64,000 nt of DNA, taken from assembly GCA_963716115.1 (NCBI GenBank), contig CAVQSZ010000034.1, forward strand, positions 1 through 64,000. The letters are read 5' to 3'. The stretch's first letter is position 1. The number at the start of each line of letters is the position of its first letter. A program made the position numbers and the translations under genes. Below, in pieces: positions 49,099 through 58,087 of the stretch. The notes beneath the pieces are model-generated. The model did not search any database, was not told the DNA's origin, and saw only the letters and a list, made by a program, of their open reading frames with translations. The stretch is from AP-15 sp963716115 (GTDB lineage: Bacteria; Pseudomonadota; Alphaproteobacteria; ATCC43930; CGMCC-115725).

Positions 49099-51625
49099 AT
49101 GGCGGCGGCCTCCCTCCTTTATGCCCTGCGTCTCGCGCGGCGCGAGCTGCGCGGCGGCGTCCGCGGCCTGCGGGTGTTCCTCGCCTGCATCGTGCTCGGG
49201 GTGGCCGCGATCGCCGCGATCGGCTCGCTCGCCGCCTCGGTCGCGGCCGGGATCAAGGCCGACGCCCGCGACCTGCTCGGCGGCGACGCCGAGGCGCAGC
49301 GCGCCTACCGCCCGGCCGGCGACGCCGAGCGCGCCTTTCTGGCGCGCAGCGGAACGGTCTCCGAGATCGCCTCGATGCGGGCCATGGCGCGCACCCCCGA
49401 CGGCACAAGGCGCAGCCTGATCGAGCTGAAGGCGGTCGATCGCGCCTATCCGCTCTACGGCGCGGTCGCGCTGACGCCGGCGATGACCCTCGACGCCGCG
49501 CTCGGCCGCCGGGACGGCAGGTTCGGGGCCGTCGTCGACCCGGCGATCCTGACCCGCCTCGGCCTCGCCATCGGCGGCGAGGTCAAGATCGGCGAGGCGG
49601 TGCTGCAGGTCCGCGCCGCGATCTCGCACGAGCCCGACGCCGTCGCCGGCGGGCTGATCTTCGGCCCCCGCGTCATGGTCGCGGCCGACGCGCTCGCCGA
49701 GACCGGGCTGATCCGGCCCGGCGCGCTGGTCGCCTATCATTACCGGCTGCGGCTTCCGTCCGGGGCCGACACCGAGCGCCTGGGTCGCGGCGGCGCGCGC
49801 CGCCTTCGCCGACCCGGGCTGGCGCATCCGCAGCTTTGGCGAGGCCTCGCCGGGCCTGCAGCGGCTGATCGACCGGGTGGCGATGTTCCTCAGCCTGGTC
49901 GGCCTGACCGCGCTCTTGGTCGGCGGCGTCGGCATCGGCAACGCCGTCGCCGGCTACATCGCCGGCAAGACCGCGACGATCGCCGCCTTGAAATGCCTGG
50001 GCGCGCCGACCCGGCTGATCTTCGCGGCCTATCTCGCCCAGATCCTGGCGCTCGCCGTGGTCGGCATCGCCGCCGCGCTGGCGCTGGGCGCGCTGGCCCC
50101 GGTCGCGGCGGCCCCGTTCCTCGCCGGCGTGCTGCCGGTCTCCCTCGGCCTCGGCCCCTATCCCCGGCCGCTCGCCCTGGCGGCGCTGTTCGGCCTCTTG
50201 ACGACCTTGGCGTTCTCGCTGTGGCCGCTGGCCGCGGTCGGCCGGGTTTCCGCCGCCGCGCTGTTTCGCGCCGCCGTCGAGCCGGCGCGGCGGCGGGTCC
50301 CGCTGCCCGCGCTCGCCGCGACGGCGGCGTTCGGGCTGGCGCTGGCCGCCCTGGCGGTGGCGAGCGCGCAGGACCGCGGCATCGCATTCTGGTTTGTCGG
50401 CGGCGCCGCCGCGGCTTTTGCGTTGTTCCGCGCGGCGGGGGCGGCGATCGTGCTGGCCGCGGCGAAGATCGGCCGGCCGCGCCACGCGCTGCTGCGCCTG
50501 GCGCTCGCCAACCTCTATCGGCCGGGCGCGCAGACCGCGCAGATCGTGCTCTCGCTCGGGATCGGGCTCAGCGTGCTGGTGATCATCGCGCTGGTCGAAG
50601 GCAACCTCGCCCGCGAGATCGAGACCCGGCTCCCGGCCGAGGCGCCGGCCTTCTTCTTCATCGACATCCAGCCCGACCAGCTCGCCGGGTTCGAGGGCGT
50701 CGTCAACAGCCTGCCCGGCGCGCGCTTCGAAGAGGCGCCGATGATGCGCGGCCGGATCACCCGGCTGAACGGGGTTCCGGCGGAGGCGGCGACGGTGTCC
50801 CCGGAGGCGCAATGGGCGCTGCGCAGCGATCGCGGCCTGACCTATTCGGCGGGCATGCCGCGCGGCTCGGAGCTTGCCGCCGGCGCGTGGTGGCCGCCCG
50901 ACTATCAGGGCCCGCCGCTGGTCTCCTTCGACGCCGCCCTGGCGCGCGGGATGGGGCTCAAGGTCGGCGACACGCTCAGCGTCGACCTCCTCGGCCGCGA
51001 GATCACCGCCCGCATCGCCAATCTGCGTTCGATCGATTGGGAGCGGCTCGGCGTCAACTTTGCGATGGTGTTCGCCCCGGGCGCGCTCGAAAAGGCCCCG
51101 CAGACCCACCTCGCCGCGGTCTACCTGCCGCCGGCCGAGGAGGAGGCGCTGGTGCGCCGGGTGACCGAGCGCTTCCCGAACGTGTCGGCGATCCATGTGC
51201 GCGAGGCGCTCGCGGCGGTCGACCGGATCGTCGGCATGATCGCCGCCGCGGTTCGCCTGACCGCTCTGGTCACCCTGGCGGCGGGCGTTCTGGTGCTGGG
51301 CGGGGCGGTCGCGGCCGGGCATCATCGCCGCGTCTACGAGGCCGTCGTGCTGAAGGTGCTGGGGGCCACGCGAGGCGCGGTCGCCGGCGTCTTCCTGATC
51401 GAGCACGGCCTCTTGGGCGCGTTCTCGGCGCTGGTCGCCGGGGCGGTCGGCGTCGTCGCCGCCTATTTTCTGGTGACCCGGCTGATGCGGACCGAGTGGG
51501 CGTTTCTGCCGGGGCCGCTGCTGTGGACCCTGGCGCCGGCGGTTCTGTTGACCCTGGCGCTCGGCTTTGCCGGGACCTGGCGCGCGCTCGGGGCCAAGGC
51601 GGCGCCCTATCTGAGGAACGAGTAG
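49099..51625 (+). pseudogene. ybbP: FtsX-family ABC permease (YbbP-like), frameshifted
   Basis: If intact, about 842 residues with an FtsX-type layout: N-terminal helix (VFLACIVLGVAAIAAIGSLAAS), a periplasmic domain, then three helices (MFLSLVGLTALLVGGVGIGNAV...), a second half with another periplasmic domain and a last FtsX block (RLTALVTLAAGVLVLGGAVAAG...). The break is near 49777: GAGCGCCTGGGTC has one base more than needed. Deleting it joins ADTE to AWVAAARAAFADPGWRIRSF and on to MFLSLVGL. It belongs to the LolD-like ATPase just upstream (87 bp gap). The ATG at 49099 is favoured over a GTG at 49009 because the intervening sequence is low-complexity. Confidence 0.85.
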
Positions 51626-51725
51626 CCCTGCGGCGCGAGCGCAGCTCGCATCCTCTCGTTCGGCGCAACTCCGAAACGTCACGATGAACGCCAAAGGCAA
51701 TCGGCGTCAGATATCTTTCAGCTTA

Positions 51726-51754
51726 TTGAAAAGATCGTGTTTTGTGCCAATATC
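51726..51754 (+). promoter_or_regulatory. Possible promoter of the BI-1-family gene
   Basis: TTGAAA (51726-51731) and AATATC (51749-51754) are 17 bp apart in a locally AT-rich stretch, about 55 bp before the start codon. The -35 is good, the -10 is weak (3 of 6). Confidence 0.3.
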
Positions 51755-51806
51755 CCACCCGCGAGGAATCTCCCTCGCTTCTCGCTTCTCTCTTTGGAGG
51801 GGGTCT

Positions 51807-52523
51807 ATGGCGTTAGGTTCGCAGCCCCGCTGGACGGTGCGGCCGGCGGACGCCCAGGTCGGCATCGATGTCGGCCTTCGGGACTACATGCTCCGCATCT
51901 ACAACTACATGGCGTCGGGGCTCGCGCTGACCGGCATCGTCGCCTATGTCGGCTACACGACCGGCTTTTATGAGCGGATTGCCCACACGCCGCTGATCTG
52001 GCTGGTGATCCTGGCGCCGCTGGGGCTCGTCATGCTGATGAGCTTCGGCATCAACCGCATGACCGCCAGCACCTTGCAGATGGTGTTCTGGCTCTATTCC
52101 GGGCTGATGGGGCTGTCCTTGGCCTCGGTCTTCCTGGTGTTCACCGGGACCAGCATCGCGCGGGTGTTCTTCATCACCGCCGGCACCTTCGGCGCGATGA
52201 GCCTCTACGGCTATACGACGCGGCGCGACCTGTCGCAGTTCGGCTCGTTTCTGTTCATGGGGCTGATCGGCGTCATCATCGCGTCGGTGGTCAACATGTT
52301 CATCGCCTCGAGCGCGCTGCAGTTCGCGATCTCGGTGATCGGCGTCCTGGTCTTCACCGGCCTGACCGCGTGGGACACGCAGCAGATCAAGGAGATGTAC
52401 TACGCGGCCGACGATGCCGAGACGGCCGGCAAAAAGTCGATCATGGGGGCGCTGCGCCTCTACCTCGACTTCATCAACCTCTTCATGCTGCTGATGCAGC
52501 TGCTCGGCACCCGCCGCGACTGA
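51807..52523 (+). CDS. BAX-inhibitor-1 family membrane protein
   Basis: A 238-residue inner-membrane protein with seven hydrophobic segments. Family features are DYMLRIYNYMASGLALTGIVAY, LVMLMSFGINRM, SLYGYTTRRDLSQFGSFLFMGLIG and AWDTQQIKEMYYAADDAE. YccA/YbhL-type members interact with FtsH or conduct calcium. ATG 51807 has GGAGGGGG 6 bp upstream. A strong terminator follows 30 bp after the stop. Confidence 0.93.
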   Translation: MALGSQPRWTVRPADAQVGIDVGLRDYMLRIYNYMASGLALTGIVAYVGYTTGFYERIAHTPLIWLVILAPLGLVMLMSFGINRMTASTLQMVFWLYSGLMGLSLASVFLVFTGTSIARVFFITAGTFGAMSLYGYTTRRDLSQFGSFLFMGLIGVIIASVVNMFIASSALQFAISVIGVLVFTGLTAWDTQQIKEMYYAADDAETAGKKSIMGALRLYLDFINLFMLLMQLLGTRRD

Positions 52524-52552
52524 CCTGCGGCGCAGCGACGACAAATCGCCAT

Positions 52553-52583
52553 CGGCCGGGCTCCGCGCCCGGCCGGTTTTGTT
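52553..52583 (+). terminator. Intrinsic terminator after the BI-1-family gene
   Basis: CGGCCGGGC (52553-52561) and GCCCGGCCG (52567-52575) form a perfect 9-bp stem with a TCCGC loop, followed by GTTTTGTT. Confidence 0.75.
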
Positions 52584-52616
52584 GCGCCTGGACGGCGACA
52601 TGCCGTCGACGCGGGC

Positions 52617-52949
52617 TCAATCCGCAAGCCCCATGACAAAGGCCAGCGCCACATTGAGCCGCGCGATGTCATTCGCTCCGAGGCGCCCGATCCGCTGCCC
52701 GATCCGTTCCCGCCGGATTGTGACCGGCTTGTCGGCCATCACCTGAGATCGCAGGCGCAGTCCGGTTTCCGGCCCGGGCTCGATCGTGATCCGGAAATCC
52801 GCCTCCACCAGATCGGAGGTCGTCTGGCAAATCACGATCGAACCATGGCTCTCCGGGATCGCATCCGACTGCACTATGACCGCCGGCCGCGGCTTCCCGT
52901 AATCGCCGGGCGCGGCGACGATCACCAGGTCACCGCGGGTCATCGGCAT
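52617..52949 (-). CDS. mazF: MazF/PemK-type toxin
   Basis: A 110-residue endoribonuclease toxin of the CcdB/MazF fold. The start TRGDLVIVAAPGDYGKPRPAVIVQSD is the family signature, with the Arg in KPRPAV and Ser/Thr residues in VICQTTSDLV expected to sit in the active site. It would cleave mRNA when free from antitoxin. ATG 52949 (or 52943) lies within the end of the antitoxin gene, overlapping it by 20 (or 14) bp, so the two are translationally coupled. The pair belongs to type II toxin-antitoxin systems. Confidence 0.88.
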   Translation of the reverse strand: MPMTRGDLVIVAAPGDYGKPRPAVIVQSDAIPESHGSIVICQTTSDLVEADFRITIEPGPETGLRLRSQVMADKPVTIRRERIGQRIGRLGANDIARLNVALAFVMGLAD

Positions 52950-53154
52950 CGAATTCGGATACAGCCTCGATCCACAGGAGCGCGTCGCGTTCGCTGTCGG
53001 GGTTCAGCCTTGCAACCTGCGCCGCGACTCGGTCGCGCACGGCTTGGGAGCGCGCATCCGGCACGACCAGGCGCAATTCCCGCAAGCCCCGCTGCCGGCG
53101 CCGCGCGCGCATCGTCCTCATCCGCGCCGCAGCCTCCGCCATTCGTTCCTCCAT
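52930..53154 (-). CDS. mazE: MazE-like antitoxin (DUF3018-type)
   Basis: A 74-residue protein with the antitoxin MazE-like (DUF3018, PF11455) pattern: RMRTMRARRRQRGLRELRLVVPDARS, then a helical, acidic C-terminus (DALLWIEAVSEFDADDPR) that would bind the toxin. The N-terminal basic part likely binds DNA for autoregulation. ATG 53154 is the first start; a second lies at residue 5. Confidence 0.85.
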   Translation of the reverse strand: MEERMAEAAARMRTMRARRRQRGLRELRLVVPDARSQAVRDRVAAQVARLNPDSERDALLWIEAVSEFDADDPR

Positions 53155-53243
53155 GCCTTGACGCAGCCCCTATGTAACGCGTTACAATTCGGGGTGCAAG
53201 CGGCGGACGGCGGATAGCCGCCGGTTTGCTTGCCATCACTTCT

Positions 53244-53306
53244 CGTCCACGCCGGCGAAGGCCGGCGCCCATGGCGGAAATGGGTCCCGGCCTGCGCCGG
53301 GATGGT
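53244..53306. repeat. Palindromic intergenic repeat
   Basis: GTCCACGCCGGCGAAGGCCGGCGCCCAT faces TGGGTCCCGGCCTGCGCCGGGATGG. Two small palindromes (GCCGGCGAAGGCCGGC and CCCGGCCTGCGCCGGG) are in the layout of a common proteobacterial intergenic element. Confidence 0.65.
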
Positions 53307-53329
53307 TCTTATGAAGCACGGTGCAAGGA

Positions 53330-54623
53330 TCACTCCGCCGCGTTTTTGCCGCCGTAGCGGCGGACGCGCAGGTCGGCCTGCTCCTTGTGCCCCCAGAAGC
53401 GCTCGATCGCGCACAGACGGCTGCAATATTCGCCGACCATGACGCTGGCTTCCGCGGTCTTGACCTCCTGGTAGGTGCATGTTTTCAGGAACTTGCCGAC
53501 CCAGAGGCCGCCGGTGTAGCGGGCCGCGCCCTTGGTCGGCAGCGTATGGTTGGTGCCGATCACCTTGTCGCCGTAGGCGACGTTGGTCTGCGGGCCGAGA
53601 AAGAGGGCGCCGTAATTCTGCAGCCGGTCGAGCCAGGCGCGCGGCTCGCGGGTCAGAGACCTCGACGTGCTCGGCGGCGATGCGGTCGGCCTCGGCGGCC
53701 ATCTCGCCGTCGTCGGCGCAGAGGATCACTTCGCCCTAGTCGCGCCAGGCGACGCCGGCGACATCGGCGGTCGGCAGCACGCCGAGCTGGCGGGCGACCT
53801 CGCCCAGGGTGTCGCGGGCGAGCTCTTGCGAGGTGGTCAACAGGATCGCCGGCGACGAGGGTCCGTGCTCGGCCTGGCCCAAGAGGTCGGTCGCGCACAT
53901 CTCGGCGTCGGCGCTGTCGTCGGCGATCACCAGGATCTCGGTCGGGCCGGCGAAGAGGTCGATGCCGACCCGGCCGTAAAGCTGGCGCTTGGCTTCGGCG
54001 ACATAGGCGTTGCCCGGGCCGACCAGCATGTCCACGGGCGCGAAGCCGGCGGCGCCGAGCGCCATCGCCGCCACCGCCTGGACCCCGCCCAAAACATGTA
54101 TCTCGTCGGCGCCGCCCAGATGCATCGCCGCGATCGTCTCGGGATGCGGCCCGCCCCGGTTCGGCGGGGTGCAGGCGGCGATATGTCCGACCCCGGCGAC
54201 CTTGGCGGTGACGATCGACATGTGCGCCGAGGCGACCATCGGATAGCGCCCGCCCGGCACATAGCAGCCGACCCGGCCGACCGGGATGTGCCGGTGGCCG
54301 AGGATCACTCCGGGCAGGGTCTCGACCTCGACATCCTTGAGCGCGGCGCGCTGGATCTCGGCGAAATTGCGGATCTGCGCCTGTGCGAACTTGATGTCGT
54401 CGATCGTTTGCGGCGCGACTTTGGCGACGAGCGCGGCGATCTCGGCGGCGGACAGGCGAAAGCTCGGCGGCGACCAGTTGTCGAAGCGCTCGGAGAATTC
54501 GCGCACCGCCGCCTCGCCGCGCTTGGCCACGTCGGCGATGATGCTCTCGACCGTGGCGCGGGTCTTGGCGTCGGCTTCGTCCTGTTGACCGGCAAGCGCC
54601 GCCCGTTTGATGTGCCGAGGCAT
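53330..54623 (-). pseudogene. Histidinol dehydrogenase-like (HisD family), two lesions
   Basis: If intact, about 431 residues: an NAD-dependent, zinc-binding HisD-fold dehydrogenase. Visible motifs are VGRVGCYVPGGRYPMVAS, NRGGPHPETIAAMHLGG, VDMLVGPGNAYVAEAKRQLYG, GIDLFAGPTEILVIADDSA, DLLGQAEHGPSSPAILLTTS and the C-terminal GTNHTLPTKGAARYTGGLWVGKFLKTCTYQ. Two defects separate the halves: an in-frame TAG at 53736-53738 where the family has Tyr (WRD*GEVIL), and an extra base near 53657 (plus strand TCAGAGACC) breaking the EHVEVLTREPRAW region. N-terminal MPRHIKRAALA and the setting with TRAP/SDR genes suggest a HisD paralogue, such as a sulfopropanediol- or other diol-dehydrogenase, rather than histidine biosynthesis. 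ATG 54623 has GGAGGAG upstream. Confidence 0.85.
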
Positions 54624-54632
54624 GAGCTCCTC

Positions 54633-55610
54633 CTATTCGATGACCTCAGTGGCGCGGGCGAGGATCGATGGCGGGACGGTTAGGCCGAGCGCCTTGGCGG
54701 TGTTGAGGTTGACGACCAGCTCGAAAGTGGTCGGCTGTTGGACCGGCAGATCAGCCGGCTTGGCGCCCTTGAGGATCCTTCCGGCGTAAATGCCGGCCTG
54801 GCGATTGGCAGCCGCGAGGCTCGTTCCATAGCTGATCAGGCCGCCGGCCGCGACGTATTCACGATGCTCATAAATCGCCGGAACGGAACGGTGTGATGCC
54901 AGCGCGACGAGCTGCTCTCGCCGGCTGTTGAAAAATGGGTCGTTGCCGACCAGAAGCGCGCCGGCGTGCAGCTGGACGAAGGCGGCGAAGGCGGCGTCGA
55001 TCTCGTTTTCGGCGCCGGCCTTCAGAATAGGGAGCTGCACCCCCTTCGCCCGTGCCGCTTCCTGCGCGTCTTGCATCGTGCGCTCGGCGTTCGGATTTTT
55101 CGGGTTCACGAGCAGGGCGATCACCCTGGCTTGTGGAACCAGCTCGGACAGCAGATCGAGGCGCTTCGGCACCAGCTCGGTCATCATGTATGTCACGCCC
55201 GTGAGGTTGCCGCCCGGCCGCGCAAGGCTGGCGACCAAGCCGTCCCCTACCGGGTCGGTGCCGAGGGCAAAGACGATCGGGATCGTCGAGGTCGCGCTTT
55301 TCGCCGCTCGTGCCGAAGGGACGCTGGCTGTTGCGATCACGTCGACCTTGCGGCCGACGAGGTCGGCGGCCAACGCCGGCAGCCGATCATAGTGGCCCTC
55401 CGCTCCGCGGTATTCGATGGCCAGGTTTTGTCCCTCGACCCAGCCGGCTTCCCTCAGTCCCCGGCGGAACGCCGCCACATTCGGCGCAGTTGGGTCGGGG
55501 GAGCCGGTGGCAAGGTAGCCGATAACCGGCATCTCCTTCTGCTGCGCGCGAAGTGTACGCGCGCAGGCCATCGCCGCGGCCACCAGCAGCATCAACTCGC
55601 GCCGGCGCAT
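54633..55610 (-). CDS. ABC_sub_bind-type periplasmic binding protein
   Basis: A 325-residue binding protein of PF04392. A signal peptide (RRRELMLLVAAAMACARTLRAQ) exports it. IGYLATGSPDPTAPNVAAFRRGLREAGWVEGQNL and LARPGGNLTGVTYMMTELVPKRLDLL are the standard family blocks, as are LVGNDPFFNSRREQLVALA and YGTSLAAANRQAGIYAGRILKG. No permease or ATPase is adjacent. ATG 55610 follows the SDR stop by 4 bp. It sits in the middle of the HisD-like/SDR/DctP cluster, an uncommon place for this family. Confidence 0.85.
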   Translation of the reverse strand: MRRRELMLLVAAAMACARTLRAQQKEMPVIGYLATGSPDPTAPNVAAFRRGLREAGWVEGQNLAIEYRGAEGHYDRLPALAADLVGRKVDVIATASVPSARAAKSATSTIPIVFALGTDPVGDGLVASLARPGGNLTGVTYMMTELVPKRLDLLSELVPQARVIALLVNPKNPNAERTMQDAQEAARAKGVQLPILKAGAENEIDAAFAAFVQLHAGALLVGNDPFFNSRREQLVALASHRSVPAIYEHREYVAAGGLISYGTSLAAANRQAGIYAGRILKGAKPADLPVQQPTTFELVVNLNTAKALGLTVPPSILARATEVIE

Positions 55611-55614
55611 GGGC

Positions 55615-56383
55615 TCACCAAGCCGTCCAGCCGCCGTCGGCGAGGAGGCTCGAGCCGGTGACGAGGCGGCGGCGGGCGACGCGAGGAAGACAACCGCGTC
55701 GCCACCTCCTCGACCGTGCCGAGACGGCCCAACGGGATGCGGTCGAGCACCCATTTCCTGAACGCCGGGTCGTCGAAGAACGGCTTGGTCAGCGGCGTCG
55801 TGACGAAGGTCGGCGCGATCGAGACGACGCGCACGCCCTTGGGCGCGAGCTCGACCGCCATCGCCTTGGTCAACCCCTCGACCGCGTGCTTGGTCATCAC
55901 GTAGACGGTGCGGTCGAGGTCGGAGCCGACATGCCCCATCTGCGAGGACATGTTGACGATGACGCCGCCGCCGGCCTTTGCGCCATTTGGGGCGACCATC
56001 AGCCGCGCCGCCGCCTGCGCGACCAGAAACGCCGCCCGGACATTGAGGGTCAGCAGCCGGTCGAGGGTCTCCTCGTCGACTTCGAGAAAGGGCTGCGGCC
56101 GGTTGAGGCCGGCGTTGTTGACCAGGATATCGAGCCGGCCGAGGCCGGCGATGGCGGAACGCATCGCCGCGGTGTCGGTCACGTCGAAGGGCAGCGCCCG
56201 CGCCTTGCCGCCGCCCTTCTCGATCTCGCGGGCGACCTCGTCGAGCTCCTTCCGGGTGCGGCTGACCAGCGCCAGCTCGGCCCCGGCGGCGGCCAACGCC
56301 ACGGCCACAGCGCGGCCGATCCCGCGCCCGGCGCCGGTGACAAGCGCGGTCTTACCGTCGAGGCGGAAGGCGTCGGCGGGCAT
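55615..56383 (-). pseudogene. SDR-family oxidoreductase, two frameshifts near C-terminus
   Basis: If intact, about 257 residues of a classical short-chain dehydrogenase. NAD(P) motif TGAGRGIG (about 16-23), NNAG (about 90), active Ser in NMSSQMGH and Tyr-x3-Lys in YVMTKHAV are intact. After GRLGTVEEVA the C-terminus is scrambled: restoring one G near 55700 gives DAVVFLASPAAAS and restoring a second near 55662 gives VTGSSLLADGGWTAW and a stop. Both look like G-doublet losses. ATG 56383 shares one base with the DctP stop codon (TGATG), indicating tight coupling. The substrate is unknown; its neighbours suggest a catabolic alcohol. Confidence 0.85.
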
Positions 56384-57321
56384 CAGCCGCTGATCTCTCC
56401 GGCATAGCTTTCGAGGAGCTGCCACGTCGCCGGTCCGGCCTTCGCCCGCCAGCGCGCGTAGAAGGGGCCGAGCCGGGCGCGGAAGCTGGCGGTGTCGGCG
56501 GTGACGACCTGCATCCCGAGGCGCGCCAGCTCCGCGGCGCCGGCGGCGTTGACCTGCTCGATGTCCTGGCGCTGGAGGAGGGCGAATTTCTCGGCGTTGC
56601 GCTCGACCACAAGCTGAATTTCGCTGGGCAGGGCGGCCCACGCCGCGGCGTTGGCGAGGAGCGTGAACCCCGACCACCAATGGCTGGTCAGGCTGAGGCA
56701 GGCCTGCACCTCGTACAGCTTCAGCGACAGCACGACGCCCAAGGGGTCGCTCTGGCCGTCGAACTCGCGCGCCTTCAGCGCATCGTACATGCGGTTGAAC
56801 GGGACATACCCGGCCTCGGCGCCAAACGCCTTGAAGAAATCGGTGGCGATCTCGCCGCCCGGGGTGCGGATCCTGACCCCGGCCAGATCGTCGGCGCTGC
56901 GGATCGGCTTCGCGCTGGTGGTCAGGTGGTGAAACCCGTTCTGCAGGCCGTGTCGGAAGGCGTGGATGCCGTGCTGCGCCAATTCGGCGCGGATCCGGTC
57001 GCCGAGCCCGCCGTCGAGGGCGGCGAACACCGCCTTCGAATCCCTGAACGCGAACGGCAGCAGCGGCAACGGGCTGGTCGGCGCCAGCCCGCCCAGGGTC
57101 GCGCCGGCGACAAAGAATTCGAGCGCGCCCGAACGCATGTCGGCGAGCATCTGCGGGTCGGGGCCGAGCCGGCTCTCGGGAAACACCTCGACCGCGAATT
57201 CGCCGTCGGTTTCCCGGCCGATCGCCGCGGCCATCTCGCCGAGCCGCCTGACGGTGGGGCTGCCCTGGGGTTGGTTGAGGCCCAGTCGGTAACGCAGGCG
57301 GGGGGCGCGATCGGTCGTCAT
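56383..57321 (-). CDS. TRAP DctP-family solute-binding protein, no signal peptide
   Basis: A 312-residue DctP-fold protein (LPLLPFAFRDSKAVFAALDG, IHAFRHGLQNGFHHLTTSAKPI, DDLAGVRIRTPGGEI, FNRMYDALKAREFDGQSDPLGVVLSLKLYEVQ). Normal DctP proteins are periplasmic, but the first residues (MTTDRAPRLRYRLGLNQPQG) show no signal peptide, and upstream in-frame sequence offers none. No DctQ/DctM transporter genes are adjacent. It may be a cytosolic scavenger or a relic. It starts the cluster with SDR, ABC_sub_bind and HisD-like genes. Confidence 0.82.
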   Translation of the reverse strand: MTTDRAPRLRYRLGLNQPQGSPTVRRLGEMAAAIGRETDGEFAVEVFPESRLGPDPQMLADMRSGALEFFVAGATLGGLAPTSPLPLLPFAFRDSKAVFAALDGGLGDRIRAELAQHGIHAFRHGLQNGFHHLTTSAKPIRSADDLAGVRIRTPGGEIATDFFKAFGAEAGYVPFNRMYDALKAREFDGQSDPLGVVLSLKLYEVQACLSLTSHWWSGFTLLANAAAWAALPSEIQLVVERNAEKFALLQRQDIEQVNAAGAAELARLGMQVVTADTASFRARLGPFYARWRAKAGPATWQLLESYAGEISG

Positions 57322-57387
57322 CGGGCGATCATAATCGACCAGGGCGGGGGCGGCGAGCGGCTTGTCGACGGCGGCCGGCGTCAGGGC

Positions 57388-58044
57388 TCAGGCGCTCAGC
57401 GCCCGCGTCAGGACGCCGGGGATCGCGCATTTGTATTGCATGTCGATGCGGACGAGATCCGGCCGGCCGGCCCCCCGGCCCTGGCGCCGGTAGGCGAAGG
57501 CGCCGTCCTCGATCGCCCCTGGATCTTTCAAAACCGCGGCGATCTCCAGGACTTCAAGAAGAGATTTCAGGGAACCTTCATGCTCCGCCCCGGAAAGCCT
57601 TTGCATGACGGCGAGCCCGATCGCCTCTTGATTTTCTTTGGTAAGGAATGCTTCAAAAAAGCTGTCGACCGGGAACAGCCAGTCGGCGTCGCGCTCGACG
57701 CGCCCGGCAAGCTCATTGTCCGCAACCACGAGATAGCCGCCGAGGGCGGAGATCATCACGCTTTCCGGAAGGTTGGGGTTTCTCAGGAGATGGAATGGCG
57801 GGGCCGCTTCGGCCACTGCAAAATTCCTCACGTCGCGAAAGTTCCTCAGGATTCGATCCGCCCAGATCGGCCCGCAATCGGATTGCTCCAGGCAAAAGAC
57901 ATGGCAATCGCCATAGAGGCCGTCGCGCACCAGCCGACGATCGGCGTCCTCGCCGCCAAGGAAAAAAGTGTCGAGCACGACGTCCTGGCCCTTGAGCCCC
58001 AGGACTATGCGCCCGCAGAACGGGCAGGTCGGGATCCGCCGCAA
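57388..58044 (-). CDS. Putative immunity protein to the PAAR toxin
   Basis: A 218-residue cytosolic protein beginning with a zinc-ribbon-like CPFCGRIVLG. No recognisable enzyme motif. It has FHLLRNPNLPESVMISALGGYLVVADNEL and an acidic helix-rich C-terminal half. It is 43 bp downstream of the PAAR-like polymorphic toxin on the same strand, the standard place for a cognate immunity gene. The role rests on position only. No signal peptide, so it would act on a cytosolic toxin. Confidence 0.55.
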   Translation of the reverse strand: MRRIPTCPFCGRIVLGLKGQDVVLDTFFLGGEDADRRLVRDGLYGDCHVFCLEQSDCGPIWADRILRNFRDVRNFAVAEAAPPFHLLRNPNLPESVMISALGGYLVVADNELAGRVERDADWLFPVDSFFEAFLTKENQEAIGLAVMQRLSGAEHEGSLKSLLEVLEIAAVLKDPGAIEDGAFAYRRQGRGAGRPDLVRIDMQYKCAIPGVLTRALSA

Positions 58045-58087
58045 ATCTTCCTCCTATCTGGGATGGCCGGCTATCTGGGATGGCTGG

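Noticed and set aside
53330..54623. Housekeeping hisD
   Set aside because: It is not with his genes; the setting (DctP, SDR, ABC_sub_bind) and N-terminus fit HisD paralogues in catabolic clusters.
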